The notes beneath the pieces were generated by a model. That model saw only the letters and a list, made by a program, of their open reading frames with translations. It was not told the DNA's origin and did not search any database. The translations under genes and the position numbers were made by a program. Below are positions 54,671 to 64,000 of a DNA stretch of 64,000 bases, piece by piece. The DNA comes from Leptospira ryugenii. GTDB lineage: Bacteria; Spirochaetota; Leptospiria; Leptospirales; Leptospiraceae. Position 1 is the stretch's first letter; each line of letters begins with the position of its first letter. Location: contig NZ_BFBB01000008.1 in assembly GCF_003114855.1 (NCBI RefSeq), positions 124,001 to 188,000 on the forward strand, written 5' to 3'.

Positions 54671-55947
54671 TAAAGAGCTCTCCGACCTATGTCTTTACGA
54701 TAATAAGTACTCGGGATCTTCAGCTCCGTTAGATAATCATAACAATGGCTAAGTGTATCCTTTAGTTGTTTTGCATAGGCTGTGATTCCTAAAATCCTTC
54801 CACCAGTGGATTTCATTAGAGAGCCTTCCCATTTTGTTCCAGCATGAAATACGATGACAGGTTCTCGGCTTGTTGGTAATTCGATAGGCATCCCTTTTTT
54901 TGGCGAATCAGGATAACCTTCCGCAGCAAGGACAACAACGGCACTATGGCCTGGTTTCAATTGAATAGTTCTGGTCTCCAATGAATTTGTGGAAGCTTGG
55001 TACATGAGTTTCAGGAGATCTTCATCTAACAAACGTAGTACACACTGAGTTTCTGGGTCACCAAAACGACAGTTAAATTCCACAACATTTGCATCACCTG
55101 AATCAGAAATCATCAAACCTACATATAACAAACCTTTATAGGGATGCCCAACATTTTTAAATTCGCGAATTACTGGTTGTATGATTTTATGCTCGATTTT
55201 TTTTAAAATTTCTGCAGTGACAATAGGTGCTGGAGCATAAGCACCCATACCACCAGTGTTTGGACCAATATCTCCATCAAACGCTCGTTTGTGGTCTTGA
55301 GCAGCGGGTAGGCACATATAGTTTTCACCATCGGTGATCACAAAGAGAGATGCTTCACTGCCTTCTAAAAAAGATTCAATGACAACTCTTTCTCCACTAC
55401 TTCCAAATTTCTGTGCTATGAAGATATCTTTTAAGGCTTGTTCTACTTCTTCTATTTTATATGCTACAGTAACACCCTTTCCGGCTGCTAAGCCATCTGC
55501 TTTGACAACAAGCGGCAACATCTGTTTTTGGCAATAGGCCCAAGCGGATGTATAATCACTGAAGGCAGAATAAGATGCCGTAGGGACCTTTGCTCGTTGC
55601 ATAAGCTCCTTAGCAAAATTCTTTGAGCCTTCAATCTGTGCACAGTAAGCTGACGGCCCAAAACAAGGAATGGAAATTTCGGAACACCAGTCTGCCATAC
55701 CCAGGACCAAAGGATCTTCTGGTCCAACAACAACCAAATCAATCTTTCTTTCTTGGAGATAGGTTTGGAACTTTTGTTTGTCGGTGGTAGATATGTACTC
55801 AGGATTTTCAATCAAGTCATGAGAAAATCCTGCATTTCCTGGAAATACTTTCAATGATGATAAAGATTCTGAATGGAGCAAGGAATGAGCGATCGCGTGC
55901 TCTCTCCCACCACTCCCAATGAGAAGAACGTTTAGTTTATGTTTCAA
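54670..55947 (-). CDS. purD: Phosphoribosylamine-glycine ligase
   Basis: A 425-residue GARS, the second step of purine synthesis. The opening [18 protein letters not shown], the central ATP-grasp segment ([17 protein letters not shown]), [14 protein letters not shown] and the metal-binding ending [12 protein letters not shown] are all present. It joins phosphoribosylamine and glycine using ATP. The start overlaps the end of valS by 11 bp, and the downstream gene starts at its last base, which supports a leftward operon. Confidence 0.97.
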   Translation of the reverse strand: MKHKLNVLLIGSGGREHAIAHSLLHSESLSSLKVFPGNAGFSHDLIENPEYISTTDKQKFQTYLQERKIDLVVVGPEDPLVLGMADWCSEISIPCFGPSAYCAQIEGSKNFAKELMQRAKVPTASYSAFSDYTSAWAYCQKQMLPLVVKADGLAAGKGVTVAYKIEEVEQALKDIFIAQKFGSSGERVVIESFLEGSEASLFVITDGENYMCLPAAQDHKRAFDGDIGPNTGGMGAYAPAPIVTAEILKKIEHKIIQPVIREFKNVGHPYKGLLYVGLMISDSGDANVVEFNCRFGDPETQCVLRLLDEDLLKLMYQASTNSLETRTIQLKPGHSAVVVLAAEGYPDSPKKGMPIELPTSREPVIVFHAGTKWEGSLMKSTGGRILGITAYAKQLKDTLSHCYDYLTELKIPSTYYRKDIGRRAL

Positions 55948-58627
55948 TTTTTTCTAAGGCCCTATTGATACTTTCTAATTTTTCCTTCCAGGTAGCGTAC
56001 TTTTCTTTTTCTTTTTCCACTACTTCTGGTTTTGCTTTCTCCACAAAAGCGGGGTTGTTGATTTTGGATTCCAACTTCTCCATCTCACCTTGGATTTGCT
56101 TTTTTTCCTTTTCTAATCTTTGTTTCTCTTTTTCGAAATCGAATATCCCTTCCAGTGGAAGTACAATTTCTCCCAAGGAAAACGCACCAACAGAATCAGT
56201 ATTGTTCAAGGTATACTCAGGTAAAAACTCTATTGTCTCAGCTTTTGTTAGCTGAAGAATAGATTTCATTTCCTTCTCCATTGTATTTTGGAGTGCTGAA
56301 TCATTAAATTTCAAAATAATTTTACATTTTTTTTCAGGCTTTACTCCCAATTCCGCTCTCATATTGCGAACTTTAGTGACAATCTCTTTTACAACTAACA
56401 TTCGCTTTACGGATGGATGGTCAAATGAGATGCCATATGCAGTAGGTAGCGCCGTTAAAGAGAGATAATCTGGGCTTAGCATGGCATGGATTTCTTCTGT
56501 TAAAAATGGCATAAACGGATGAAGAAGCCCAAGTGACTTTGTTAAAACATTCACCAAAACTTGTCTCGCGTTCTCTTGCGAAGATTCTGAGACATTTCCA
56601 TATACTCTAGCTTTAGAAAGCTCTAAATACCAGTCACAAAATGAACCCCAGATAAAATCATAAATAAGATTTGCCATCTCAAAAAAATGGTAATCTGCAT
56701 AGGCACGCTCAAAGCTCTGGAGGGTCTTATCAAATTCATGCAAAATCCAAAGGTCCGTTTCCTCTAATTGTTCTAAATTGAGGGGCTTAATTTGAAAATT
56801 TTCTGGCAAATTCATGAAAATGAACCGACTTGAATTCCAAATTTTGTTACAAAATGAACGGTAACCATCTAATCTAGATTCATCGAACAGAATGTCCTTT
56901 CCTTCAGGAAGTACCGCTGCCAAAAAGAATCGAAAGGAATCAGTTCCGTACTTTTTCATCATATCCAAAGGATCAATTACATTACCCATGGATTTGCTGA
57001 ACTTCTTTCCGTCTTTATCCCGAACCAAGCCATGAATGAGCACTTTTTTGAAAGGTACATCCCCCATAAACTTCAATCCGCTCATGATCATCCTAGCGAC
57101 CCAAAAGAAAATAATATCAAAACCCGTGACTAATATCGAAGTTGGGTAATATTTTTTTAAATCTTCTGTCTTTTCAGGCCAACCAAAAACAGTAAACGGC
57201 CACAAACCAGAGGAAAACCAGGTATCCAATACATCTTCATCTTGGCGAATCTCTTCCTCTTTTACAGAGATTCCTTGTTTAGAAAAAAGTTGGATTGCTT
57301 CTTGTAAAGACTCAGCAACGACCATAGTCCCGTCTGGTGCATAATACGCTGGAATCCGATGGCCCCACCAAAGTTGACGGGAGATGCACCAATCCTTTAT
57401 GTTTTCCATCCATTCAAAGTACGTTTTTTCCCACATCTTAGGCTGGAAGACAATCTTTCCCGATCGCACAACATCAATTGCTGGCTCAGCCAATGCCTTT
57501 ATTTTCACAAACCATTGAGTCGATAACAGAGGTTCAATGACAGCTCCTCCCCTTTGGTTATGGCCAACACTATGGGTATGATTTTCAATTTTTTCTATAT
57601 AACCCAATGTCTCTAGATCTTCCACGACCTTTTTACGTGCCTCAAATCGATCCATACCAGCATATTTGCCAGCATTCGCATTTAGAGATCCATCTAGGTT
57701 CATGATGAGAAGAGGGGTCAATCCTAGACGATTCCCCGCTTCAAAATCATTTGGATCATGAGCGGGTGTGATTTTTACCAAACCTGATCCAAACTCCTTA
57801 TCAACGAAGGCATCAAATAATACAGGGATTTCTTTGTTTACGAGTGGCAGTGTTACAAACTTTCCCTTGAGTCCAGAATACCTTGTATCCTCTGGATGAG
57901 CACAAACTGCCACGTCACCAAACATAGTTTCTGGTCGAGTGGTCGCGACTACTATATACTCTTCTTTTGATAAATTTTGGATCGATTTACCAGAGGCAAG
58001 AGCAGATGTTAGTGGATATTTTATATGATATAATTTCCCTTGTTTTTCTTTGTATTCTACTTCAATATCAGAAATTGCAGTTTTTGTAACAGGGCACCAA
58101 TTGATGATTCTTTCCCCACGGTAGATGAGCCCATCTTCGTATAATTTTTTGAAGACTTTGATTACAGCATTTGACAAACCTTCATCCATAGTGAATCTCT
58201 CACGAGACCAATCGACAGATTCACCTAACAGACGTTGCTGTCTAGTAATCATTCCTCCAGATTTTTCTTTCCACTCCCAAATCTTTTTCTCGAACTCTTG
58301 GCGAGTGAAATCTGTTTTCTTTTTGCCTTCTTTTAGGAGCTCTTTTTCCACAACCATCTGGGTTGCTATCCCAGCATGGTCCATTCCGGGAACCCATACC
58401 ACATCCTTTCCCTTTTTTCTTTCCAATCGGACGATTATGTCTATGATCGTATGTTCAAGTGCGTGGCCAATGTGCAGGTTTCCCGTTACATTGGGGGGAG
58501 GAATGACAATCGAAAAGGTCTCTCTGCCACTCGGATTCTTTTGAAAGACCTTATCGTCCTCCCACTTTTGAATCCATTTGGATTCTACAGATTCTGGTTC
58601 GTATCGATCAGAAAGTTGTCTGTTCAT
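55937..58627 (-). CDS. valS: Valyl-tRNA synthetase
   Basis: An 896-residue ValRS. The class I signatures are [15 protein letters not shown] (HIGH) and [12 protein letters not shown] (KMSKS), with the editing domain between ([13 protein letters not shown] and [10 protein letters not shown]). The last 75 residues are a charged coiled coil typical of ValRS, which contacts tRNA. It charges tRNA-Val and edits threonine and alpha-aminobutyrate. The gene begins the leftward valS-purD-orphan-prfB-regulator series. Confidence 0.97.
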   Translation of the reverse strand: MNRQLSDRYEPESVESKWIQKWEDDKVFQKNPSGRETFSIVIPPPNVTGNLHIGHALEHTIIDIIVRLERKKGKDVVWVPGMDHAGIATQMVVEKELLKEGKKKTDFTRQEFEKKIWEWKEKSGGMITRQQRLLGESVDWSRERFTMDEGLSNAVIKVFKKLYEDGLIYRGERIINWCPVTKTAISDIEVEYKEKQGKLYHIKYPLTSALASGKSIQNLSKEEYIVVATTRPETMFGDVAVCAHPEDTRYSGLKGKFVTLPLVNKEIPVLFDAFVDKEFGSGLVKITPAHDPNDFEAGNRLGLTPLLIMNLDGSLNANAGKYAGMDRFEARKKVVEDLETLGYIEKIENHTHSVGHNQRGGAVIEPLLSTQWFVKIKALAEPAIDVVRSGKIVFQPKMWEKTYFEWMENIKDWCISRQLWWGHRIPAYYAPDGTMVVAESLQEAIQLFSKQGISVKEEEIRQDEDVLDTWFSSGLWPFTVFGWPEKTEDLKKYYPTSILVTGFDIIFFWVARMIMSGLKFMGDVPFKKVLIHGLVRDKDGKKFSKSMGNVIDPLDMMKKYGTDSFRFFLAAVLPEGKDILFDESRLDGYRSFCNKIWNSSRFIFMNLPENFQIKPLNLEQLEETDLWILHEFDKTLQSFERAYADYHFFEMANLIYDFIWGSFCDWYLELSKARVYGNVSESSQENARQVLVNVLTKSLGLLHPFMPFLTEEIHAMLSPDYLSLTALPTAYGISFDHPSVKRMLVVKEIVTKVRNMRAELGVKPEKKCKIILKFNDSALQNTMEKEMKSILQLTKAETIEFLPEYTLNNTDSVGAFSLGEIVLPLEGIFDFEKEKQRLEKEKKQIQGEMEKLESKINNPAFVEKAKPEVVEKEKEKYATWKEKLESINRALEKIET

Positions 58628-58735
58628 ATGGAAAATTCTTGGACTTACTATCTTTCTGTTCGGGCCTAGGGGTCAAGGAATCTATTGGGAAAGATGTGGT
58701 TTGACAGGAAGGATTTGGTACAAAATCTGTCCTGT

Positions 58736-58885
58736 ATGAACTCAAAAACTGCTAAGTTACTCGGAAAGTATGCCGTACAAAAGGGTGTATCTGAAAAACA
58801 ATTGAAACGAGAATGGCTCTCTCTTTCCCAATTTGAAAAAGACAAAAAGAGACAAGAGATCTTAAAAGAAATCGTAAAAGCCTAA
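58736..58885 (+). CDS. Small basic helical protein
   Basis: A 49-residue protein (from the MNSKTAKLLGKYAV start) with a helix-turn-helix-like rhythm, followed by a basic QLKREWLSLSQFEKDKKRQEILKEIV helix. It may bind nucleic acid or a ribosomal target, but I recognise no family. The ATG at 58694 is an alternative, with GGGAAAG just before it. The gene diverges from valS. Confidence 0.6.
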   Translation: MNSKTAKLLGKYAVQKGVSEKQLKREWLSLSQFEKDKKRQEILKEIVKA

Positions 58886-58955
58886 TCTCGGCGGCCGGAA
58901 AGGCCACCCAGGCTTAGGGTGGATATCCATTCTCTCCCGACCTAGTGATTGAAAA

Positions 58956-59450
58956 ATGATCCGCAACTCAATCTTCTTTGCACCCAAAAAAGACAAAAAC
59001 AGATCTCTTGCGTTAGCAGCTGTTTTACTACTTGCCTTTTGTTCGTTTTCTACCTGCTCCAAAACCAAAGAAAGTGTCTCCCTGTCTCTGCTTAATGCTT
59101 CTTTAGAAGAAGCTCGGAACCAAGGCCAAAGATTGGTAGTACTCTTCGGAGCAGACTGGTGCCCAGATTGTCGAGCCTTCGAACAAATGTTAAACGATCG
59201 TAAGGTTTCAGAACTTACAAAGGCTAAATTTCTATTTCTCAAAATTGATGTTGGCCAATTTGACAAAAACCTCGAGCTAAATGCTTACCTAGGCAACCCA
59301 ATTGCAAAAGGGATTCCTGCCGTGGTCATACTGGATCCATTCTCCTCCGGTAAGATTTTGGTGAGTACAGAAGGTGGGGAATTTTCAGAAGCAAGCAAAA
59401 TGAAACCTGAACAAATCCTTTCTTTTTTCCAGAAATATTCTAACTTTTAA
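58956..59450 (+). CDS. Thioredoxin-like lipoprotein
   Basis: A 164-residue exported thioredoxin-fold protein. The leader ends in FSTC (about 31-34), so it is probably a lipoprotein. The active site is WCPDC (68-72) in a VVLFGADWCPDCRAFEQM context, and GIPAVVILDP gives the cis-proline. A periplasmic thiol-disulfide or reductase role is expected; the CPDC pair is less usual than CGPC. It has a 70-bp leader with GC-rich hairpins. Confidence 0.88.
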   Translation: MIRNSIFFAPKKDKNRSLALAAVLLLAFCSFSTCSKTKESVSLSLLNASLEEARNQGQRLVVLFGADWCPDCRAFEQMLNDRKVSELTKAKFLFLKIDVGQFDKNLELNAYLGNPIAKGIPAVVILDPFSSGKILVSTEGGEFSEASKMKPEQILSFFQKYSNF

Positions 59451-59550
59451 GAATTGTTTCTCTTTTTGCTTATTTTTCACAGAAAAGACAAATTATACTT
59501 GAAACGCTGTTCCTTTTTGAAAGAATTTTCCTCCTGAGAGAGGTGGATGA

Positions 59551-60891
59551 ATGAGCAGTCCTCATGTATGTGTGATTGGAGCCGGATCATCAGGGATCAC
59601 GGTCATCAAGTCTTTGAAGGAAAATGGGATTTCTTTTGATTGTTACGAGAAAGGAAGCGATGTAGGCGGAAATTGGCGCTTTAAGAATGACAATGGTTTG
59701 AGTAACATTTACAAATCCTTACATATCAATACACATCGGGACCGCATGGAATATCGGGATTTCCCAATGCCGAAGGATTATCCAGATTATCCAAACCATG
59801 AACCCATCCAAGCCTACTTTTTGTCCTATGTTGACCACTTTGGCCTAAGAAAACACATTCAATTTAAGAATGGGGTGAAAAAAGCAGAGCGTTTGCCTGA
59901 TGGCAAGTGGAAGGTTACACCTGAAAAAGGTGCCAGCAAAATCTACGATGTGTTAGTCGTAGCGAATGGACACCATTGGTCAGAGAGATGGCCTGATCCT
60001 GCTTTCCCAGGAAAATTCTCTGGCAAAGTAATCCATTCCCATTCTTATGTAGATCCTAAAACTCCTGTTAACTGTGAAGGCAAAAACGTTGTCGTTTTAG
60101 GTATGGGAAATAGTGCAATGGACATCTCCGTGGAATTATCTCGACCAGGAGTTGCGAATAAGGTTTTCTTATCAGCACGAAGAGGTGCCTATGTGATACC
60201 GAATTATTTGTTCGGAAAACCTTTGGATAAACTCACTGAAGTAATGCCAACTTGGATTCCATTTTCGATCCAACAATTCTTTGCACACCTATTGATCCGA
60301 TTTGGGGTCGGAAAGATGGAAGACTTTGGTTTACCTAAACCCGATCATAAATTTGGATCTGCACACCCGACAATATCGCAGGACTTGCTCGTTCGACTTG
60401 GACGGGGGGACATCACTCCGAAACCTGTGATTGAAGAACTTAAAGGCAAAAAAATTCGATTCGCAGATGGAACAGAAGAAGATGCTGATGTATTGATTTA
60501 CTGCACCGGATATAATATAAAATTTCCTTTCTTTGATGAAGACTTTATATCTGCCCCAAACAACTACATTCCTCTGTTCTATCGGATGTTTAAACCTGGT
60601 ATCGACAATTTAATGTTTGTTGGTCTAATGCAACCTCTTGGTGCCATCATGCCTTTGGCAGAAAGACAAGGAAAATGGATTGCCCAATACCTAAAAGGCA
60701 ATTACCATTTACCATCTGAAGAAGAAATGTTGGATTGGATCAAAGAAGACCAAGATGAAATGAAAAAAAGATATGTCAGCTCCACTCGGCATACGATCCA
60801 GGTAGACTTTGATATCTTCATGAATCAGATGGCCAAAGAAATGGAGCGTGGAAAAAAACGTACTCCAAAAAAGGAATTAGTAAAAGCTTAA
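59551..60891 (+). CDS. Flavin-containing monooxygenase
   Basis: A 446-residue FMO-like enzyme with the FAD fingerprint VIGAGSSGITVIKSLKENGI at the start, the family's GGNWRF and KSLHINTHRDRMEYRDFPMP segments, the NADPH-binding VVLGMGNSAMDISVEL and the later LIYCTGYNIKFPFF. It probably hydroxylates or oxygenates a nucleophilic N or S, or acts as a Baeyer-Villiger enzyme. The substrate is unknown. AGAGG precedes the ATG. It is followed 8 bp later by the M23 lipoprotein. Confidence 0.92.
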   Translation: MSSPHVCVIGAGSSGITVIKSLKENGISFDCYEKGSDVGGNWRFKNDNGLSNIYKSLHINTHRDRMEYRDFPMPKDYPDYPNHEPIQAYFLSYVDHFGLRKHIQFKNGVKKAERLPDGKWKVTPEKGASKIYDVLVVANGHHWSERWPDPAFPGKFSGKVIHSHSYVDPKTPVNCEGKNVVVLGMGNSAMDISVELSRPGVANKVFLSARRGAYVIPNYLFGKPLDKLTEVMPTWIPFSIQQFFAHLLIRFGVGKMEDFGLPKPDHKFGSAHPTISQDLLVRLGRGDITPKPVIEELKGKKIRFADGTEEDADVLIYCTGYNIKFPFFDEDFISAPNNYIPLFYRMFKPGIDNLMFVGLMQPLGAIMPLAERQGKWIAQYLKGNYHLPSEEEMLDWIKEDQDEMKKRYVSSTRHTIQVDFDIFMNQMAKEMERGKKRTPKKELVKA

Positions 60892-60899
60892 AAAAAGAA

Positions 60900-61646
60900 A
60901 TGAGAAGACTCAAAAAGATTGCATCTCTACTTCTCATCTTTACTTTTTCAGACTGCGCGAGCCAAAAGGGTTTCGTTTTCAAAAACAACCCTTTATTTGG
61001 TTGGCTCGAGTCTTCTTCTTATGAAAGGACGATCAATCCCGATCCCATCTTTCAAAAATCACCAAATTTGATTGCTCATGAGTTTGAATTTCCAGCTGGT
61101 GGAAAGTTAGGCGAAACATTTTACATCGCGCAAAAATTTGGCGTGGAAAACCAAAAATTTGGGAATCGTTTACATCTTGGTGAAGATTGGAACTTTATTG
61201 GGGGCGGTGACTCTGATTTTGGATCCCCTGTCTATTCGGTCGCCGATGGTGTCGTTAGTTGCATTGCTAATTATGGTGGCGGTTGGGGCAAAGTCATTCG
61301 AGTTGTTTATAAAATCCAAAACAATCAATCGACCCAATTTGTAGAGGCACTGTATGCTCATCTCTATACAATCGAAGTTGAGCCTGGACAAATGGTACGG
61401 AAAGGCGAATGGTTGGGTGGGATTGGGGATGCAAGTGGGAAGTATTCTTCTCATTTGCATTTTGAATTGAGGGAGGAAAAGAACCTCCCTCTGGGGGGAG
61501 GTTACTCCTTTGAAACAAAAGGTTATCTTGCACCCACCAAGTTTATCATCAACAGGCTAGGGCTGGAGAAAAAAATGACAGAGGACCAGTTTTTATATGA
61601 AAGACTTGCTCCAACAACCGGACTAAAAACTCTTAATCAAATCTAG
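60900..61646 (+). CDS. M23 (LytM) peptidase-like lipoprotein
   Basis: A 248-residue exported protein with the signal sequence ending TFSDC, a lipobox-like Cys19. The M23 fold follows, with HLGEDWNF giving the first zinc ligands (His and Asp), SPVYSVADGVVSC, an AHL turn, and SSHLHFELR with the catalytic HxH. All zinc residues are present, so an active peptidoglycan endopeptidase is expected, unlike the inactive EnvC/NlpD-type. It follows the FMO gene and overlaps the convergent gene by 24 bp. Confidence 0.92.
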   Translation: MRRLKKIASLLLIFTFSDCASQKGFVFKNNPLFGWLESSSYERTINPDPIFQKSPNLIAHEFEFPAGGKLGETFYIAQKFGVENQKFGNRLHLGEDWNFIGGGDSDFGSPVYSVADGVVSCIANYGGGWGKVIRVVYKIQNNQSTQFVEALYAHLYTIEVEPGQMVRKGEWLGGIGDASGKYSSHLHFELREEKNLPLGGGYSFETKGYLAPTKFIINRLGLEKKMTEDQFLYERLAPTTGLKTLNQI

Positions 61647-61961
61647 AACTTCGTCTTCTTTTGTACCATTTGTATCATAAAAGTTAGCATGGATTTCAAA
61701 AAGGTTTTCATTTTCTACCTTTTTTACTTTTAAAACTTTTACGATAAACTCTACAGCTCCTGTCATTGAAATCTGCTTCGCTGAGACTTTCAAAATTGTT
61801 GCTACCTCAATTTCAATCGGCCATAACAAAGTAATCCCTCGTGCGCTAATATGTTTATGTACATCATAATCTGGTAATGCTTCGAGATTTAGCTCGAAGG
61901 ATGGTGGAATTTCAGTATAATGATTTGGTTTCATAGGATTTTTATATATAGTAACAAACAT
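61623..61961 (-). CDS. Small protein, possibly PilZ-like
   Basis: A 112-residue beta-rich protein from the MFVTIYKNPMKPNHYTE start. A longer frame (to 62060) reaches into the neighbouring symporter gene and is not preferred; MKPNHYTE at 61934 is also possible. The layout (HKHISARGITLLWPIEIEV, followed by strands and an acidic helix) recalls a divergent PilZ domain, but the arginine and glycine markers of c-di-GMP binding are poor, so this is a weak guess. Its end overlaps the convergent M23 gene. Confidence 0.52.
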   Translation of the reverse strand: MFVTIYKNPMKPNHYTEIPPSFELNLEALPDYDVHKHISARGITLLWPIEIEVATILKVSAKQISMTGAVEFIVKVLKVKKVENENLFEIHANFYDTNGTKEDEVLDLIKSF

Positions 61962-62013
61962 AGTAAAATCATAAAGAGTCTCAATTACTATTTTATGACA
62001 GATCCATAAAACT

Positions 62014-63606
62014 TTATCGAAATATCCAATTGAATCCAAAGAGAAGCAGGAGTAGTCCAAAACCCCAAGCTAAAATCTGAGGATTCCAAAAATCCTGAGT
62101 TTTGTCCCTGGATTCATACATAAGTCCACTTAAGTCTTTATCTAACTTAGGTTTTTCGATAAAACTTACGATTACCATTGCCATAAAACAGGCAAATCCT
62201 GAATAGATTGCACCATAAAAATTCGACACCATGTCTGATTTATATTTCAGCACATCTATTAAAGTTAAAACATAGTGTAGAATTCCCGAACCTGTTCCTA
62301 ATAACATTCCCCAAAATGCACTCCAAGATGATGCCCTTTTCCAAAACATCCCCAAAAGAAAAATTGAAATTAAAGGAGCATTAAAAAAGGAAAACAGCAA
62401 TTGGATGTAATTCATGATATTTTCAAAACCCATTGCAATATAAGAGGCAAAAATAGCAAAAAAGACTGCAAACATAGTGCATAGTTTTCCAATTTTAAGA
62501 TATTCTGTATCTTTTAAGTCTTTCTTGATATAAGTTTGGTAAATATCATACGTAAAAATTGTATTGAGTGCAGTGATGGAACTAGACATACCTGCCATAA
62601 AAGCGGCAAGAAAAGCTGTGGTCCCCAAGCCCAGCATTCCATTTGGATAAAACTCCTTTAGTAAAATTAAGAAGCTTTTGTTGTATTCTCCCTTTAACTC
62701 TGCTGAGTAGGAAGTTAAGGCGACTAACCCAGGTATTACGGTCAAAAAAGGCAAAAACAATTTGAATACAGCGCCTATCAAGGGTGTTCTTCTGGCAGCA
62801 ACTAAATCCTTTGCGGCCATTGCTCTTTGTACTTCTGTGAAACCACAGGTCCAATAGGAGAATGACAAAACAAATCCCAGACCAACTGTGACAGCTAATA
62901 AGTCCCAACCTAAAGGATTTGCTCCATTTGGTAAATCTTTCCACATATGTTTGTGTGATTCAGGAATCTTACTTAACAATCCCTCCCATCCTCCTACTTC
63001 GATCAATCCCATCCAAACGAGAGGGAAGAGCCCAAAAATAGTCAGAAAGAATTGCATGACCTCGGTATAAATAGAAGAACTAAGCCCGCCAAAGTAAGTG
63101 TAGATGAGTACGATGAATGCGCTTAAGAGAATAGAAAGATGAGGGTTCCAACCAAGCATGGTTTCAAATATTAAGGATAAGGAATACAAATAAATGCCAG
63201 ACCCGAGTGCCAGTGAGACCAAAGTAATGATAGAGTTGATAAGGTGCGCAGGTTGGTTAAAGCGGTACCGCAAGTATTCCGGAACAGACCGTATTTTGGA
63301 GGAATAATAAAAAGGCATCATAAAGATACCTAGAAAGATCATCCCTGGTATAGCACCCAGGTAATAGAAATGAAAGGTCAGAAATCCATATTCGGCTCCA
63401 CTCGCGCTCATTCCCAACAATTCCAATGCCGAAATATTTGCTGATATAAAGGCGATGCCAGTGATCCAAGCAGGGATTTGTCTTCCTGCCAAGAGAAACT
63501 CTTTGGAACCGGACATTTTCTTTTTCAAAAGAAATCCTATCCCCACCATGAAGCCAAGGAACACGATTAGGATTAAATAATCTATCGCCTGTAATGTGGT
63601 CTTCAT
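62014..63606 (-). CDS. Sodium:solute symporter (SSS family)
   Basis: A 530-residue polytopic protein with about 13 or 14 helices. The SSS signature region covers GIAFISANISALELLGMSASGAEYGF and the EVQRAMAAKDLVAARRTPLIGAVFKLFLP segment. It takes up a sugar, amino acid, proline or similar solute with Na+. The start MKTTLQAIDYLIL (63606) has AGAGG five bases before it; an upstream ATG at 63642 is open but not preferred. Substrate is not indicated by the neighbours. Confidence 0.9.
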   Translation of the reverse strand: MKTTLQAIDYLILIVFLGFMVGIGFLLKKKMSGSKEFLLAGRQIPAWITGIAFISANISALELLGMSASGAEYGFLTFHFYYLGAIPGMIFLGIFMMPFYYSSKIRSVPEYLRYRFNQPAHLINSIITLVSLALGSGIYLYSLSLIFETMLGWNPHLSILLSAFIVLIYTYFGGLSSSIYTEVMQFFLTIFGLFPLVWMGLIEVGGWEGLLSKIPESHKHMWKDLPNGANPLGWDLLAVTVGLGFVLSFSYWTCGFTEVQRAMAAKDLVAARRTPLIGAVFKLFLPFLTVIPGLVALTSYSAELKGEYNKSFLILLKEFYPNGMLGLGTTAFLAAFMAGMSSSITALNTIFTYDIYQTYIKKDLKDTEYLKIGKLCTMFAVFFAIFASYIAMGFENIMNYIQLLFSFFNAPLISIFLLGMFWKRASSWSAFWGMLLGTGSGILHYVLTLIDVLKYKSDMVSNFYGAIYSGFACFMAMVIVSFIEKPKLDKDLSGLMYESRDKTQDFWNPQILAWGFGLLLLLFGFNWIFR

Positions 63607-63648
63607 CCTTACCTCTTGCCCAAAGTGTCCAAGGAATGACATTCCATT

Positions 63649-63939
63649 TTGTCAGCTTTGGAAAGTAAAAAACGCTTAGGGGAAGGAGAAAATCGGCCGA
63701 AAGGAAAAAAGACAGTCGTGCGATATGACTATCCTCTGAAAAAGTACTTTTCAGATTATGTCTCATTACTAGATTACGACTTGGGAGGGAAAATGTTCTA
63801 TTTGCTCATCGCTTTACTCCACGAAGACTTGGTTTCAGGTAGAATCGATCTGGAAACCTACCGAGAGAACGTTGAACTCCTCGCACGAGACCATGAGAGG
63901 ATCAAAGAATCTTCCAAAGGCTCTCGGGTTGCCGCCTAA
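63649..63939 (+). CDS. Small hypothetical protein
   Basis: A 96-residue soluble protein. The first 25 residues are basic, and the rest forms two or three helices (KMFYLLIALLHEDLVSGRI... and ETYRENVELLARDHERI). No family is recognised. The frame starts at TTG 63649 with AAGGA 13 bases upstream; TTG 63658 is another choice, so the N-terminus is uncertain. It diverges from the symporter gene. Confidence 0.55.
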   Translation: MSALESKKRLGEGENRPKGKKTVVRYDYPLKKYFSDYVSLLDYDLGGKMFYLLIALLHEDLVSGRIDLETYRENVELLARDHERIKESSKGSRVAA

Positions 63940-64000
63940 ATACTCGGTCATTCCCCTATTCTGTAATAAATTTCTGGAAAAAAAATGAATCTGTGTAGTA

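Noticed and set aside
58862..59266. 134-codon leftward frame
   Set aside because: It is antisense to the thioredoxin-like lipoprotein, whose CPDC active site is clear.
63257..63766. 169-codon leftward frame
   Set aside because: It is out of frame with the symporter and overlaps both it and the small protein at 63649.

Overview
The window is a gene-dense, housekeeping-rich stretch of a Leptospira chromosome, most likely from the saprophytic side of the genus. The best single marker is the gene at 35028-35930, which I recognise as FcpA, the flagellar-coiling sheath protein known only from Leptospira. Moderate-to-low G+C (about 40% by eye), loose lipoboxes, a 7TM/SpoIIE signalling protein and many small conserved orphan genes agree with this. 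I see no tRNA, rRNA, CRISPR array, insertion sequence or prophage. The species is not determined.

Layout. 1-5.8 kb: dihydroorotase, a PAS-PAS-GGDEF-EAL c-di-GMP enzyme and pheT in one direction; pheT starts inside a perfect AU-rich hairpin. 5.8-11.2 kb: a 7TM/SpoIIE phosphatase, then a leftward overlapping cassette (LTxxQ periplasmic protein, ECF sigma factor, single-pass membrane protein), a gamma-carbonic-anhydrase-like protein, an acyl-CoA thioesterase and an orphan. 11.3-16.1 kb: the classic rpmH-rnpA-yidD-yidC-khpB-mnmE cluster, without dnaA, and with an rnpA that has no ordinary start codon. 16.2-29.3 kb: accessory and membrane functions, including a Lys-rich exported peptide, ankyrin protein plus GMC oxidoreductase, a DUF2804 protein, an orphan RND pump behind a 32-bp palindrome, a DsbA/FrnE-like protein, an Acg-like nitroreductase, a stand-alone EAL phosphodiesterase, a TauE/SafE permease, a lipoprotein and a YihY-family protein.

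29.3-39.3 kb: an ABC-F ATPase coupled to a rhodanese, DAHP synthase, the leftward set DnaC-like loader-folK-panB, fcpA with a strong terminator, and an FtsX-type permease with its ATPase. 39.2-45.7 kb: a 350-bp AT-rich regulatory stretch with a good promoter, a zinc-ribbon peptide, leuS, a tail-anchored orphan, a histidine-kinase-like ATPase and threonine synthase. 45.7-51.1 kb: signal peptidase I, a PASTA penicillin-binding protein and an MptE/Maf-like protein in a tight operon, then a membrane OmpA-domain protein. 51.1-58.6 kb (leftward): valS, purD, an orphan, prfB and a GAF-AAA+-Fis regulator whose AAA+ core is degenerate. 58.7-64 kb: a small basic protein, thioredoxin-like lipoprotein, flavin monooxygenase, M23 lipoprotein, possible PilZ-like protein, sodium:solute symporter and a small orphan.

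How it fits together. Translation and protein export dominate: pheT, leuS, valS, prfB, rpmH, rnpA, mnmE, yidC/yidD and lepB. Envelope work is done by the PASTA-PBP, M23, OmpA-domain and RND proteins, and signalling by c-di-GMP (two intact EAL domains), ECF sigma, SpoIIE and HATPase proteins. Most genes abut or overlap by 1-11 bp, and four convergent pairs overlap in exactly the four bases of their two stop codons. No large novel system is evident. The points most worth checking are the rnpA start, the pheT start hairpin, the degenerate sigma-54-type regulator, the ECF/LTxxQ cassette, the RND palindrome, the eight-cysteine helicase-loader-like protein and the orphan HATPase/tail-anchor pair.
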